This document shows, in pieces, positions 37,407 to 47,176 of a stretch of DNA of 64,000 nucleotides; position 1 is the stretch's first letter; every line of letters starts with the position of its first letter. The notes under the pieces were generated by a model. It did no database searches, was not told the DNA's origin, and was given only the letters and a program-made list of their open reading frames with translations. Source of the DNA: Pycnococcus provasolii (lineage: Eukaryota > Chlorophyta > Pseudoscourfieldiophyceae > Pseudoscourfieldiales); assembly GCA_049487715.1 (NCBI GenBank), contig CP150564.1, forward strand, positions 62,001 to 126,000, read 5' to 3'. Both the position numbers and the translations under genes were made by a program.

Positions 37407-40040
37407 ATGCGCGTGCTTCTGCTCCTACTAGAGATCCTGCTGCTTCACGGTGTCGGCGTCGTGAATGTCGTCGACGCGGCGAAGTGCAGAGATGGCGAGC
37501 CGTGCAAACAAGTGGGAAGCTCGTTATATCCCATATCAGCATCAGCTTCTTTGGGCGCGCTCGGAAATGTCACGCTCTCGCAGGCACGTGCGGACGAACC
37601 CGTGCGCATCAACGTCACGTACGACGACACCGGCTCGTTTCTTGGCGCGATGGGCGCATTTAAAGTGCACATCGCCGCGGAGCCTATTGATAGGGTGAAC
37701 GCTGGCATGACACTCGACGAGTGTCGCGGCGCGCTCACAACAATGTACGATCCGGATAAGCGTGCTCCGCCACACGTCGAGTGGCGCGTTTACAAAGCCA
37801 GTAAAGGATGTGACGGCAGCACGGGCGCGCCAGACCAGGAAGAGACACGAGCACGAGAGGAAGTGTGTGCACTTGGTGACTTGAGCGGTAAGCACGGGTC
37901 GCTGCCTGGACCAAGCGGAACACGCACAATCGAGGATCGAAGCCGCCTATCCGTGCACGACGTGATTGGACGAGCGTTCGTGCTTGTGAATGAAAAGTCG
38001 GAAAGTGTGGCATGTGCAAACATTGCCATTAACATCGACGATGTCGACTCCTACAACAAGCCGCATCTTGTCATTGAGGAAGAACCGCCTGCGGATACTG
38101 TCAGGGCGCTGAGCGAGGAGGACCTTAGCAGGAGCACTGATGGTGGCATAACGCAGCAGTGTTCTATTCCGACGCCAAAGTGCACGAGTGGTCAGCAGCT
38201 TTCAGCCAATGAAGATGACGCCGACGACACACGATCCGAGGATTTGACAAGGATCTTGTCGCCCGTGCCAATCGTGGTGACGCGTGACGCGTATCCGTGG
38301 ATTGTTTTCATGCGCGTTTGCAGCGGAACGCTCATCGCACCGACTGTCATCTTGACCGCCGCGCACTGCGTAGCACCGCACGGGGGAAAGAATTCGATCC
38401 GACTTGGACAGGCCGTACACATGGGGTGCACTGACGTGTCCAATCAAGCGTGTAAGGAGTCTGGGCGTATCACAGGCATCTTCGCACATGAAAAGTACAA
38501 GGATGCGTCACTTGAAAAACATGCATACGACGTCGCTGTGCTGATTCTCGAGAAGCCGTCACGAGTGCCAGTGGCGACGCTTGCGACACGTGAAGACGAT
38601 CCGGCGTATTGTGCGACAAGCTTGAGCACGGTAGCTGGTTGGGGTCGAGACGAAACCGGGCGATCATCCGGAGTTCTGCTGGAGGTGAATGTGCCGGTGA
38701 CGTCACGCGAGCGCTGTGAGGAGGCGTGGGACAAGGGTCGCATCGGTCCTACGATGATCTGCGCGGGCTTTGACGACGGCGGATGCGATGCTTGTAAGGG
38801 CGACTCTGGCGGTCCGATTTTCACGTCGACACAATGCGCGCCTCCTGGCACGCCTCCACGCGTGTTCGGGATCGTGAGCTGGGGTGATAAGTGCAACAAG
38901 GCGAAGCGCAGGCCATACGGCGTGTACACGTCCGTGGCATCGGTGCGCGACTGGATCGCATCGAAGATGCCGGGAGGCGAGCTTACCGATCCTGACGACC
39001 GCGTGCTTCCGTATGTGGTGCGTTCGATCGATCCGACAGCATCAGACAATGAACTGTGTGCTTATCTTGACGCCTCCGAGTGTTCCGTGCAGTCGATTGC
39101 TGATCAGTGTCCGAAGCTCTGCGGTAAATCATGCGAGTTGGTGCGAAATCTGAAGACTACCACTACTACGACGACCACCACCACTACCACTACTACGACG
39201 ACCACTACCACTACCACTACGACGACGACCACCACCACCACCACCACCACCACTACTACTACTCAGCCTACTACTACGACGACGACCACCACCACTAGAA
39301 CAGCACGCGAGAAGAGGTGTGGGACGGTAAAGAAGATCGTGACGAGATACACGAAAGCGGAGGACCTGGTCGGCGTGACATGGGTGGTTGGTGACCTCAG
39401 ATTTGGGCGGGACCTCTCGTGGACCAAGTTTGACGACGACTGGCACTTCGTGGATGAAGACGTGCCTGTGCAGGCGAGCGGCATACGTTGTGTGGAAGGC
39501 GATCTTACTATAACGAATACTAAGTCGACGGTGCACCTTTCTCCCTTGGCGAACCTCGCAGTGATCGAAGGCGACCTGGACATCTCTTTCAACGACCAGC
39601 TGACGACTCTCACAGCTCTCGACGGCATCACGACCGTCGGAGGCTACCTGGCGATCATTAACAATGCCCAGCTGACGACTCTCACAGGTCTCGACGGCAT
39701 CACGACCGTCGGAGGCTACCTGCGGATCTGGGACAACGCCCAGCTGACGACTCTCACAGGTCTCGACGGCATCAGGACCGTCGGAGGCGAACTGGATATC
39801 AAAAACAACGACCGGCTGACGACTCTCAGAGGTCTCGACGGCATCACGACCGTCGGAGGCAACCTGAAGATCTATGACAACGCCAAGCTGACGGATCTCG
39901 CCGGTCTCGACGGCATGAGGAGGACCGTCGGAGGCAACGTGCAGATCTATGACAACGCCCGACTGACTCGTCGTCCTCCTCCTCCTCCTCCTCAGCCAAA
40001 CTACTTTTTCGGTCGGCGTGACACGGGACCTGGTTGGTGA
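37407..40040 (+). CDS. Secreted trypsin-like protease with poly-Thr linker and 24-residue repeats
   Basis: 877 residues from the ATG at 37407; the frame extends upstream only to a GTG. A signal peptide is clear (MRVLLLLLEILLLHGVG). An unrecognised prodomain precedes an S1 (chymotrypsin-fold) domain near 290-530 with LTAAHCV (His), HAYDVAVLIL (Asp) and CKGDSGGPIF (Ser). The usual IVGG N-terminus is replaced by a degenerate IVVTRDAYPWIVF. A Cys-rich ShK-like segment (CAYLDASECS ... CPKLCGKSC) follows, then a ~45-residue Thr linker (39159-39297). The last part has five tandem 24-25-residue repeats (LTTLTGLDGITTVGG type, 39600-39962) like receptor-L/leucine-rich solenoids. The C-terminus breaks off in RRPPPPPP. 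Secretion or surface location is inferred. Confidence 0.85.
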   Translation: MRVLLLLLEILLLHGVGVVNVVDAAKCRDGEPCKQVGSSLYPISASASLGALGNVTLSQARADEPVRINVTYDDTGSFLGAMGAFKVHIAAEPIDRVNAGMTLDECRGALTTMYDPDKRAPPHVEWRVYKASKGCDGSTGAPDQEETRAREEVCALGDLSGKHGSLPGPSGTRTIEDRSRLSVHDVIGRAFVLVNEKSESVACANIAINIDDVDSYNKPHLVIEEEPPADTVRALSEEDLSRSTDGGITQQCSIPTPKCTSGQQLSANEDDADDTRSEDLTRILSPVPIVVTRDAYPWIVFMRVCSGTLIAPTVILTAAHCVAPHGGKNSIRLGQAVHMGCTDVSNQACKESGRITGIFAHEKYKDASLEKHAYDVAVLILEKPSRVPVATLATREDDPAYCATSLSTVAGWGRDETGRSSGVLLEVNVPVTSRERCEEAWDKGRIGPTMICAGFDDGGCDACKGDSGGPIFTSTQCAPPGTPPRVFGIVSWGDKCNKAKRRPYGVYTSVASVRDWIASKMPGGELTDPDDRVLPYVVRSIDPTASDNELCAYLDASECSVQSIADQCPKLCGKSCELVRNLKTTTTTTTTTTTTTTTTTTTTTTTTTTTTTTTTTTTTQPTTTTTTTTTRTAREKRCGTVKKIVTRYTKAEDLVGVTWVVGDLRFGRDLSWTKFDDDWHFVDEDVPVQASGIRCVEGDLTITNTKSTVHLSPLANLAVIEGDLDISFNDQLTTLTALDGITTVGGYLAIINNAQLTTLTGLDGITTVGGYLRIWDNAQLTTLTGLDGIRTVGGELDIKNNDRLTTLRGLDGITTVGGNLKIYDNAKLTDLAGLDGMRRTVGGNVQIYDNARLTRRPPPPPPQPNYFFGRRDTGPGW

Positions 40041-40105
40041 CCTGTCAAGCTGACGGATCTCGCCGGTCTCGCTCGACAGCATCCCGACTGTCGTTGGCAA
40101 AGCCA
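39600..40105 (+). repeat. 72-bp tandem repeats of the L-domain solenoid, plus a detached degenerate unit
   Basis: In-frame units at 39600-39671, 39672-39743, 39744-39815, 39816-39887 and 39888-39962 (the last has 3 extra bases). After an ~80-bp unrelated, CT-rich stretch that contains the stop codon, another unit resumes at 40050-40105 with a 2-bp insertion. So the array once continued past the present stop. Confidence 0.85.
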
Positions 40106-40137
40106 AACAATTTTGTTTTTTGTAATTACAGCAAGTT

Positions 40138-40144
40138 TCACTCG

Positions 40145-40178
<34 letters not shown>

Positions 40179-42774
40179 CGTCATCCTCCTCTTCCAACCA
40201 CTCCAACAGTGCCGCGCACTTTTTCACGAAGACCAAGTCCTCCTCATCCGCTCCCTCCTTCTCCTCCGCCCACTTCAGAATCGCTTCGTCCGTGAGGACG
40301 TCCGCCTCGTACATCTCCTTGAGCACGTGCGGGAAAATTGGCGCGTACAACTCGCCATGCATGCCTTGGAAATCCTCCTCCTCTCCACAAAACTCCTCCA
40401 ACGTAAGGAGGAGCTCTACCTGGTCGTCCACCGATTTCAAAAATCGCTGAAGCAGTGCCCCCCACGTCTTAAGCTGCGCCCTTAACTTCGCCACCAGCAT
40501 CTTCAGCTGGCCGGCGTCTCCTCGCAACTCCTCCACAGACAGCGTGCTGTTAAAGAGCACCTCGTCCTGCGCCTCCACGCGCCGTCGTCCTGATGGCGCA
40601 GGCAGCGCGAGCATCAGCAGCGTTACTGCTATGTACCGCGCGCAATCTGCGAACGTTCGGTCCTCCGCGATTTTGAGCGCATTCAGCTCTATCACCGCAT
40701 TCGTCTGGTCAAACCTCTCGCGCACGCACCTCAGGAATGTCGCCATCACCTCCTTCTGGAATGGCCAGTCGCCGTCTCCTGCCGCCGAAACTTCCTTGGC
40801 ACCTCCTGCGCGCACGGCGTCGTCGTCGTCGCTGTCGCTGTTGTCGCCGCCACCTCCTTTCTGACCAACGACATCTTGACGCCTCGACTCCGGCATCGGC
40901 ATCACGAATGCATTCATGCTCGGCACCGCCAGGCTCCCACATCCAAACGATTCCCAGCTTGCCCACCTCCAACCTGCGCCTCCCGCGCCGACGCCTTCGG
41001 TGTCCCACGCGGGCAGGCGTGCCTCTCTCAGAATCTCGGCGCCCCCGGCATGATCGCCACCCGCACTCGCAGCAGCCGCCTGCACGGCAGCACTGGGCGG
41101 CTCGAGTTGATCGCTGTGCGTCGAGCCGCCGCCGTCCATTCCTCCATCCTCTCCCTCGGCTCTCCCTCGGAGCATGTCGCCCATCGTGTCGTCGTCGCTG
41201 TCGTCGGCGTCGTCACGCGGGGGCAGCATCAGCGCCAGACGCCTCCCGGGGGGGACGTTCACGCCCGCGCCAATCACGGTGCCTCGTGCGAGCACCACCC
41301 CGCCAGACAGGGTTGCGCCCGGATGCACGACGCAGCCTTCCGAAACGAACGCATCCTTCAGCACGCATCCTGGGCCAATGCTGCACCCATTCATCAGGTG
41401 GCTGTTCACCACCAGCGCACCCTGCCCCACGATGCATCCTCGCCCCACGCTCGAGCCCAGCACGCGGCAGCCACGTCCCAGGATCGCGCCGGAGCCAATC
41501 ACGCTGTCTCCGCCCACAAAGGCGCCAATCGCGCTGTCTCCGCCGACGAAAACAGCGCCTCCCGCGGTGTCGTCGCTGATGCTCACGCCGTCCTCGGCGT
41601 AGTAAGAGTCCATGCGTGGCCCGCGCACGCGAACGCGTCGGTACGTGCTCGACACGCCGTCCGTCACGTCCCAGCCCAGCTGCGCCGTGCCCGCGACGGG
41701 GTGGAACAGGTTGCGATCCACCGAAATCGGCTCGCACGCGTACCTCTTCATGACGTCCCGTGCCATCGCGGCGTAGGCGCGAAGGTTGTGCGCGCGGCAT
41801 GCGTAGTAGTGCGTCGGCGGCTTGGGGACGGCGGGAGTATCAGGCACGGGCTGGAGATCCTCCAGCAACGTGACGTGCAGGTTCTTGCCCAGCTCCGCAC
41901 CCTCGATGAGCATGCCCTGCACAAAGTCCTTGCGAAGGTGCTCCCAGTCGAAGTTGTCCTGGAACAGGCTGAGCACCTCCGGGCTGCATATGTAGATCTG
42001 CGTCTCCTGCACGTCGCTGCGGCACTTGACCACGAAGCGCCCCTCGAACCACTCGCGGTTGACGCGCAGCGTGGCGACGCCGTCGTCGTTGTCGTCGTCA
42101 GCGAGAGCGAGCAGCTGGCTAGTCACGTTGTCGAGCGCGATCTGCACCTCCGCCTCACCGTACCTCGCTCGCCTCGTTCCCGGCGAAACGCGCCGTCCCA
42201 CGATGGTCATGACGCTTCCCTCCTTTTTGACACGCGTCCTGTGAGCAGCCACAAGACTTCGCAGCGGGAAGTTCGCGACGGTATCCCCAAAGCACAGCAC
42301 GAAGTCCGTGCGTATCGTCCCTCGCTCGTACACGACGCGAAGCGTGTCTCCGACACTCTTGCACGCGTGGCTGACGAGCACGTGTATTTCCATCGCGCCC
42401 GGGCGCGTCTTTGACGACTTTTTGATTGCGGCGGTGGTCTCCGACGCGGCGGCTTCCCCCGCTGCCGCTGCCGCCCCCTCCGCTGGTACGAGGTGGGATC
42501 CCCACTTCGGGTGTCTCGCGATGTACGCGTGTATTTGGTGCGCGTGCGCGCAGCAGAAGAGCACAGCTTTTTGCACGCCACCTGCGGATAGCCATTCGAG
42601 CGTGTATTCGAGCAGAGGCACGTTGAGGAGCGGGAGTAGGCACTTCGGCCTCTGAATGGTGAGTGGTCTGAAGTCCTGCGTGAATGTGTCGCAGAGGACG
42701 AGCGCGGATAAGATGGGTTCGTTTTCTGAGCGAGAAGATGGAGGCGTCTGAGAAGACGCACCTCCACGACCCAT
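40138..42774 (-). CDS. EIF2B5: Translation initiation factor eIF2B epsilon subunit
   Basis: 878 residues from the ATG at 42774; the longer frame to 42897 starts with GTG. It is the catalytic subunit of the guanine exchange factor that recharges eIF2 with GTP. Residues ~20-290 form the nucleotidyltransferase-like domain (ALVLCDTFTQDFRPLT ... RPKCLLPLLNVPLLEY). Left-handed beta-helix hexapeptides lie at about 405-500 (runs of GxGxxIG, with CVVHPGATLSGGVV). An acidic, poorly conserved linker of ~170 residues precedes the C-terminal W2/eIF5C HEAT domain (~680-865, CVRERFDQTNAVIELNALK). The protein ends in acidic Glu and Asp runs, encoded by a GAC/GAT microsatellite, resembling the acidic patches (AA-boxes) that bind eIF2 beta. 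Confidence 0.93.
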
Positions 42775-43206
42775 TCTATTCTGTGAGAGCAACGACGAGA
42801 GGAGAGAAGAAAGAGTGCTGCTGCCACCAATATGTATGTGCTTGCTGAGTGAGTGAAAATGAAGCAGATGGTTATGAGGAATCGGCGCCGCCGCCACTCA
42901 GAACCAAACCCAAACCCAAACCCAAACCAAATAGGGAGCGGGAAGGGAGCGGAAGAAGCCCTAAGGCTAACCCTAACCCTAACCCTAACCCTAACCCTAA
43001 CCCTAGCACTAACCCTAACCCTAATCATATACACAGAAACCCTAATCTGAACCTGGATGATCCCTCTCAGACCAAGCGGGGGCAGTCTCGAGAGTCAGTC
43101 GCCCAGCCCGTGATCTCCGTCCCTCCCTCCCTCCTCATATGAGGTCCCGTTCTCATTCCCATTCCCAGTGTGTGCTGTGGCGTGCTTTGCCGTGCTTGCT
43201 CACTTC
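42775..43206. other. Bidirectional promoter between eIF2B epsilon and the methyltransferase
   Basis: About 430 bp between two ATGs. It holds the longest telomere-like tract of the window in its centre, plus an AAACCC run at 42905-42930. Either gene could use the tract as a promoter element. Confidence 0.5.
42966..43023. repeat. Telomere-like tract (CCCTAA)n, longest copy
   Basis: CTAACC units run nearly perfectly from 42966 to 43005 and resume after CTAGCA up to 43023. It sits ~190 bp from each of the two flanking start codons. Confidence 0.9.
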
Positions 43207-44034
43207 ATGCCTTGTTCGTCGTGGAAGCCTTCTTTTTTGTCAAAGAAGCCTTCCATACGTTTACGCCGAATTACAGTACTGCCAGGCTCTCTCATCAGTA
43301 GTAGTCCTAGGAAGAAGTCGGACTTCCGTCACACCTCCCGTCACCAAGTCAACGTCAGTATGGCAGCTCAGCACCGCACGTCATCCTCCGAAGCGGCGCG
43401 ATGGGAAGGCATGTGGTCGGCGGGACTTAAGCCGGGAGACGCGTTCGACGCGGCGAGGGTCGAGCCAGCGCTGGCGTCGGCTATCGCGCTCGACGACGCC
43501 TCGAAGCTGGACCCGCCGCTGGGCATGAGCCGCGCAAGCGAGATGACGGCGCTCGTTCCAGGATGTGGAAGAGGATACGCGGTTGCGGCACTCGCGAAGA
43601 TGGATAGGTTTAAGCACGCCACAGGCTTGGAGATCTCTCCCACCGCGCAGAAGGCGTGTGAAGACTACCTCAAGCAAGAGGGCGTGCAGTCTAAGGCGAG
43701 CGTCGTCGTCGGTGACTTCTTCACGCACGAAACGCAGTACAACCTTGTGTACGACTGCACGTTCCTTTGCGCGATACCACCGTCCATGCGCGAGAGCTGG
43801 GCCGACCAGATGAGCAAGATCGTCGCTCCGGGCGGCGAGCTTTTCCAGATCGTGTTTCCCATTAACGAGTCGCGCGACGCGAACGTCGGTCCCCCGTTCG
43901 CGCTGAGCAAGTCGCTCGTCGAGGGCCTGCTGGTTCCCCGCGGCTTCACGCTGGTGAGCTACGGCGCGTCGGAGCAGGCGGCGCGCAAGGCGCCGGGCGC
44001 GGAGGCTATCGCACGGTGGCGCAGACACGAGTAG
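43207..44034 (+). CDS. TPMT/HOL-like S-adenosylmethionine methyltransferase
   Basis: 275 residues from the ATG at 43207, or 224 from the well-placed ATG at 43360 (A at -3, G at +4). The segment between is Ser/Arg/Lys-rich with few acids, as in organelle targeting peptides. The enzyme part follows the thiopurine methyltransferase family: WEGMWSAGLKPGDAFD near its start, SAM-binding ALVPGCGRGYAVAALAK (motif I), TGLEISPTAQKACEDYL, VVGDFFTHE and YDCTFLCAIPPSMRESWADQ. Plant relatives (HOL) methylate halides and thiols, giving methyl chloride, bromide or iodide, which would fit a marine alga; that role is inferred. The stop is only 40 bp from the convergent oxidase. Confidence 0.85.
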   Translation: MPCSSWKPSFLSKKPSIRLRRITVLPGSLISSSPRKKSDFRHTSRHQVNVSMAAQHRTSSSEAARWEGMWSAGLKPGDAFDAARVEPALASAIALDDASKLDPPLGMSRASEMTALVPGCGRGYAVAALAKMDRFKHATGLEISPTAQKACEDYLKQEGVQSKASVVVGDFFTHETQYNLVYDCTFLCAIPPSMRESWADQMSKIVAPGGELFQIVFPINESRDANVGPPFALSKSLVEGLLVPRGFTLVSYGASEQAARKAPGAEAIARWRRHE

Positions 44035-44073
44035 TGTAATATCGTAACATACATAGACTACAAGGTGCACAGA

Positions 44074-45474
44074 TCAGTCCAGCACGATTGGCAGGAAGTC
44101 TTCGCGCCTTAGCGCCACTTCTCCTTGCGGCCAACCCTCGAGCACGCACAACGCCGCAAGCCTTCCGATTTCATCCGAAGACTTCGCGGCTAGGCCATTG
44201 CCGCCTGTGCACACGAAGAGGCCATCAGAGCCGATGGCGCCGACGAACGGTCGACCTGTTGGGGTGTGAGTCGTTGCGCAGCTATCATTGATTTGTCCAA
44301 GGGGCTGGAGGCCGGGGATGAGCTGATTAAGCAGCGCTGCCATTTCTTCAGCGGCAGTAGCCTCGCCACCGGATTTGTACCACGCCACAATGTCGTCGTG
44401 CGTTACGAGCTCGCGCTTGCCAGGTTCGAGATGCTCGCTCGTTGCCTGCGCCCCGCGCATCAGCGCACCACCAAGCTTCAAGCGCACTGAACCATCTGGA
44501 TACTTGATTGGAGGAAGAAGATATGCCCAGCAGTGGTCGTCTTTATATATGATGCTCGGCATATTGCGAAGGCGATGTTCGTCGTGAGAATTCAAAACGA
44601 AATGGACGGTCTGCGCCGTGCGAGTAGAGAGTGCGAGGCGTACCTGTTCGCCGTTTGGCCCGCCGGGCAGTAGGTTCCCTCGATTGCTTGATGCTCCAAC
44701 CGCGACGAGAATCTTTTGCGATCGCAAGGAATGTGACGGCGTTTGCACGACAAATCCTCCTCCTTCCTGGTCGCGATGCACTCCCACAACCTCCTCCTCG
44801 ACGAGTGATGCACCGTGTGCCTGAGCTGCGAGCGCCTGCGCCTGCACAAGTTCTCTTGCCGAAACGAACCCGCTCTCCGCACGCTCGTAAACGCCGTCGT
44901 ATTGAGGTGGAATGTCGAGGTACGGAAAGTTCTCTTTGAATGCTGTCGACTCGCTCTGCATTCTCTCGCACTGCACGTCTAGCGCTCGCGCGTTTCCCAC
45001 TCGTTCTCTGACAGTGTCTGAGTCTCTCGGTGCGACCGCAAGGTGTCCCACCTCTTCGTAGAACTGTACGCCTCCCGACTCTCTCTTGATTTCATCGTAC
45101 CTGTCGATTGACCTGACGGCCAGCAGCGCCCACACGTCGTCCGGGTCCGTCTTGCGCGTGATCCGCCCCTCGTCGTGGTGAGCTCCAAACACGCCCTTGC
45201 TTCGTGCGGCTTGCTCGAGCGGCCCGACGAGCGCGACGCGCACGCCCGCCTTGGCGAGGTGGCGTGCGGCAGCTGCGCCGCAGAGCCCCCTGCCCACGAC
45301 AGCGACGTCGAAGTTCTTTGAAGAAGAAGAAGCACCACCACCACCACCGCTCTTATTGGTAAGGCTGTTGACACAACTAAAGTTAGAGTGTTTGCTTTGC
45401 TTCATCGAAGTCTTGGTGATGGCGACACCAAGGCCATATGACATGAACGGAGGATCAGGGCTGATGGTGTTCAT
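44074..45474 (-). CDS. FAD-dependent DAO-family oxidoreductase (sarcosine oxidase-like)
   Basis: 466 residues from the ATG at 45474. A Rossmann dinucleotide motif (FDVAVVGRGLCGAAAARHL, about 55-73) is followed by a basic-acid segment (GVFGAHHDEGRITRK) in the place where monomeric sarcosine oxidases and N-methyltryptophan oxidases have 'HG.SR..R'. A C-terminal CTGGNGLAAKSSDEIGRLAA block closes the FAD site. The family oxidises secondary amines such as sarcosine, pipecolate and N-methyl amino acids, making H2O2. The first ~50 residues are Ser/Lys/Gly-rich and might target an organelle. The substrate is not predictable. It is head-to-head with the beta-lactamase-like gene, 115 bp between start codons. 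Confidence 0.85.
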   Translation of the reverse strand: MNTISPDPPFMSYGLGVAITKTSMKQSKHSNFSCVNSLTNKSGGGGGASSSSKNFDVAVVGRGLCGAAAARHLAKAGVRVALVGPLEQAARSKGVFGAHHDEGRITRKTDPDDVWALLAVRSIDRYDEIKRESGGVQFYEEVGHLAVAPRDSDTVRERVGNARALDVQCERMQSESTAFKENFPYLDIPPQYDGVYERAESGFVSARELVQAQALAAQAHGASLVEEEVVGVHRDQEGGGFVVQTPSHSLRSQKILVAVGASSNRGNLLPGGPNGEQVRLALSTRTAQTVHFVLNSHDEHRLRNMPSIIYKDDHCWAYLLPPIKYPDGSVRLKLGGALMRGAQATSEHLEPGKRELVTHDDIVAWYKSGGEATAAEEMAALLNQLIPGLQPLGQINDSCATTHTPTGRPFVGAIGSDGLFVCTGGNGLAAKSSDEIGRLAALCVLEGWPQGEVALRREDFLPIVLD

Positions 45475-45589
45475 CCTACCAAAGTGCCACGTCCGGGATC
45501 ACCAAAAAGTCTCCAAAGAAACCTGTGTGATTTATCGGGGTTTCAATCTGAAGAGTGGGCGTTACAAATAATCATTCGTGCTTGCGACG

Positions 45590-47176
45590 ATGCTGCCCCT
45601 AATGGCGGGCGGCGCTGCTATTGTCTTCGGCGCCGTGGTCGTCGCTGCTACCATCGTGCTCCGTCGCGTTGCTTCCATGCCGTTCGCGCCGCTCCATAAG
45701 GCGCTGCTTGGGCTGCGTCTGCGTTATCGCGTGGGCGGGCACGTCGAAACAAATCACCCGCACGCAGACATTTTCAAACGCATCGCGACAGCATTCGAAA
45801 ACAACTTCGTCAAGGGACAGGAAATCGGCGCGCAGCTTGCCATCTACCACGATGGCAACCTCGTGGTGGATCTGTTCGGAGCCAATGACGATCATCCCGT
45901 GGGACGAAGTTATAAAGATGATTCGCTACAGATCATCTTCTCGTCGAGCAAGAATCTGACCGCTGTTGCAATTGCCATGGCGCTTGACAGGAATGGTGTC
46001 AAGTACACAGACCGCGTCGTCGATGTATGGCCTCAGTTTGCAAAATCTGAGGCGATGGACGACCTGCTGGAGCAAAACATGGAAGCGATGGTCGCTGGCA
46101 TGCCCGCGAAGAGCGCCATCACCATTCAAGATGTCTTGCGACACGAATCGGGTCTACACCGATTCGCGGAGCCGATGATTGTTTCGAAAGTCGAAGACCT
46201 CGACGCCGATCCGTCGTACAGCTACGTTGCCGACTTGATTTCCCGTTCTCCGGTGACGCCGCCAGCGGTGGGTCAGGGTCCTCCCGAACAACAACAGAAT
46301 GCAGGAGAGGATGCACGTCGTCGTGGTTATCACGCGATCACTCGCGGAATGATTCTATCGCAGATCCTCCGCCGCATCGACAAGCGCGGCAAGCGCGGCG
46401 TTGGTGCGTTTTTGCGAGATGAGGTGATACAGCCACTCGAGCTCGAGGGTGAGCTTGCGTGCAGCAGTGAATGCGATCCACCGCTCAAACGGGTCATTCC
46501 CATGCAGCAAATTCCAACGCACGTTCGATTTGCACGGATCATCTGCCACATGGGTGAGCTCTTGCTCGTGTGGACTCTCGGTACGTGGGCGCCTTCGGGT
46601 GCTCAAGCGAACACCAGCAAGCTGCGGTGGGCAAAGAAAATCTACGACGCTGCCAAGGCTTACCCCATCGGTGGTTCGTATTCTCTGCTCAAGTACGGGT
46701 TCTGCAGTGACGACGGATCTTCTTACATGGACGGCACGCCTGGACTCTACAACAAGCCCGCTGGTATCAACATGGAATGCCCCAGCAGCAACATGGTGGC
46801 GAGCGCACGCGCGCTTGCCAAGGTTGGGAGTTGCCTCGTGCCCGCCAGCGGCGGCGATTCGGAAAAGAAGAAGCTGCTGAGCGACGCTGCGATCGATCGC
46901 ATGCACGCAGACTCGATCCTCCGATTGGACGAAGCGCTGTGTGTCCCGACGCGCTTCACTGCCGGTGGCTTCAACGACTTCACCGATTCGAAAATTTTCA
47001 GCAACGGCGCAGGCTGGTATGGTTGGGGAGGCTGGGGAGGCTCGTTGTTCGTCTGGAACAGGGATCGTCGACTCGTTCTGGCGTACACGATGAACGGCAT
47101 GCACGACGAAGTTCTTGGCAAGGGTCGCGTATCCGCGGTGTTGGATGCACTTGCGGGGATTCCAGAAGCGGCTTAA
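45590..47176 (+). CDS. Beta-lactamase/esterase-fold serine hydrolase (LACTB/EstB-like)
   Basis: 528 residues from the ATG at 45590. An N-terminal hydrophobic anchor (MAGGAAIVFGAVVVAATIVL) suggests a membrane-tethered or secreted enzyme. The class C-type SxxK motif is SSSK at about 117-120 (IIFSSSKNLTAVAIAMA), giving the nucleophile Ser and Lys. The YTDRVVDVWPQFA, TIQDVLRHESGL and C-terminal GWGGWGGSLF segments fit the family, the last in place of the KTG/HTG motif. Animal LACTB is mitochondrial; algal relatives are uncharacterised carboxylesterases or peptidases. It is not an antibiotic-resistance gene by this evidence. Its stop codon overlaps the stop of the convergent RbcX-like gene inside TTAA. 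Confidence 0.85.
   Translation: MLPLMAGGAAIVFGAVVVAATIVLRRVASMPFAPLHKALLGLRLRYRVGGHVETNHPHADIFKRIATAFENNFVKGQEIGAQLAIYHDGNLVVDLFGANDDHPVGRSYKDDSLQIIFSSSKNLTAVAIAMALDRNGVKYTDRVVDVWPQFAKSEAMDDLLEQNMEAMVAGMPAKSAITIQDVLRHESGLHRFAEPMIVSKVEDLDADPSYSYVADLISRSPVTPPAVGQGPPEQQQNAGEDARRRGYHAITRGMILSQILRRIDKRGKRGVGAFLRDEVIQPLELEGELACSSECDPPLKRVIPMQQIPTHVRFARIICHMGELLLVWTLGTWAPSGAQANTSKLRWAKKIYDAAKAYPIGGSYSLLKYGFCSDDGSSYMDGTPGLYNKPAGINMECPSSNMVASARALAKVGSCLVPASGGDSEKKKLLSDAAIDRMHADSILRLDEALCVPTRFTAGGFNDFTDSKIFSNGAGWYGWGGWGGSLFVWNRDRRLVLAYTMNGMHDEVLGKGRVSAVLDALAGIPEAA

Noticed and set aside
40876-42414. A long plus-strand open frame of about 510 codons
   Set aside because: It is antisense to eIF2B epsilon, is rich in Arg/His/Ala as expected from GC-rich coding DNA read backwards, and shows no domain.
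45590-47176. An antibiotic-resistance beta-lactamase
   Set aside because: Only the fold and SxxK motif are shared; length, membrane anchor and eukaryotic context fit LACTB/esterase-type hydrolases.
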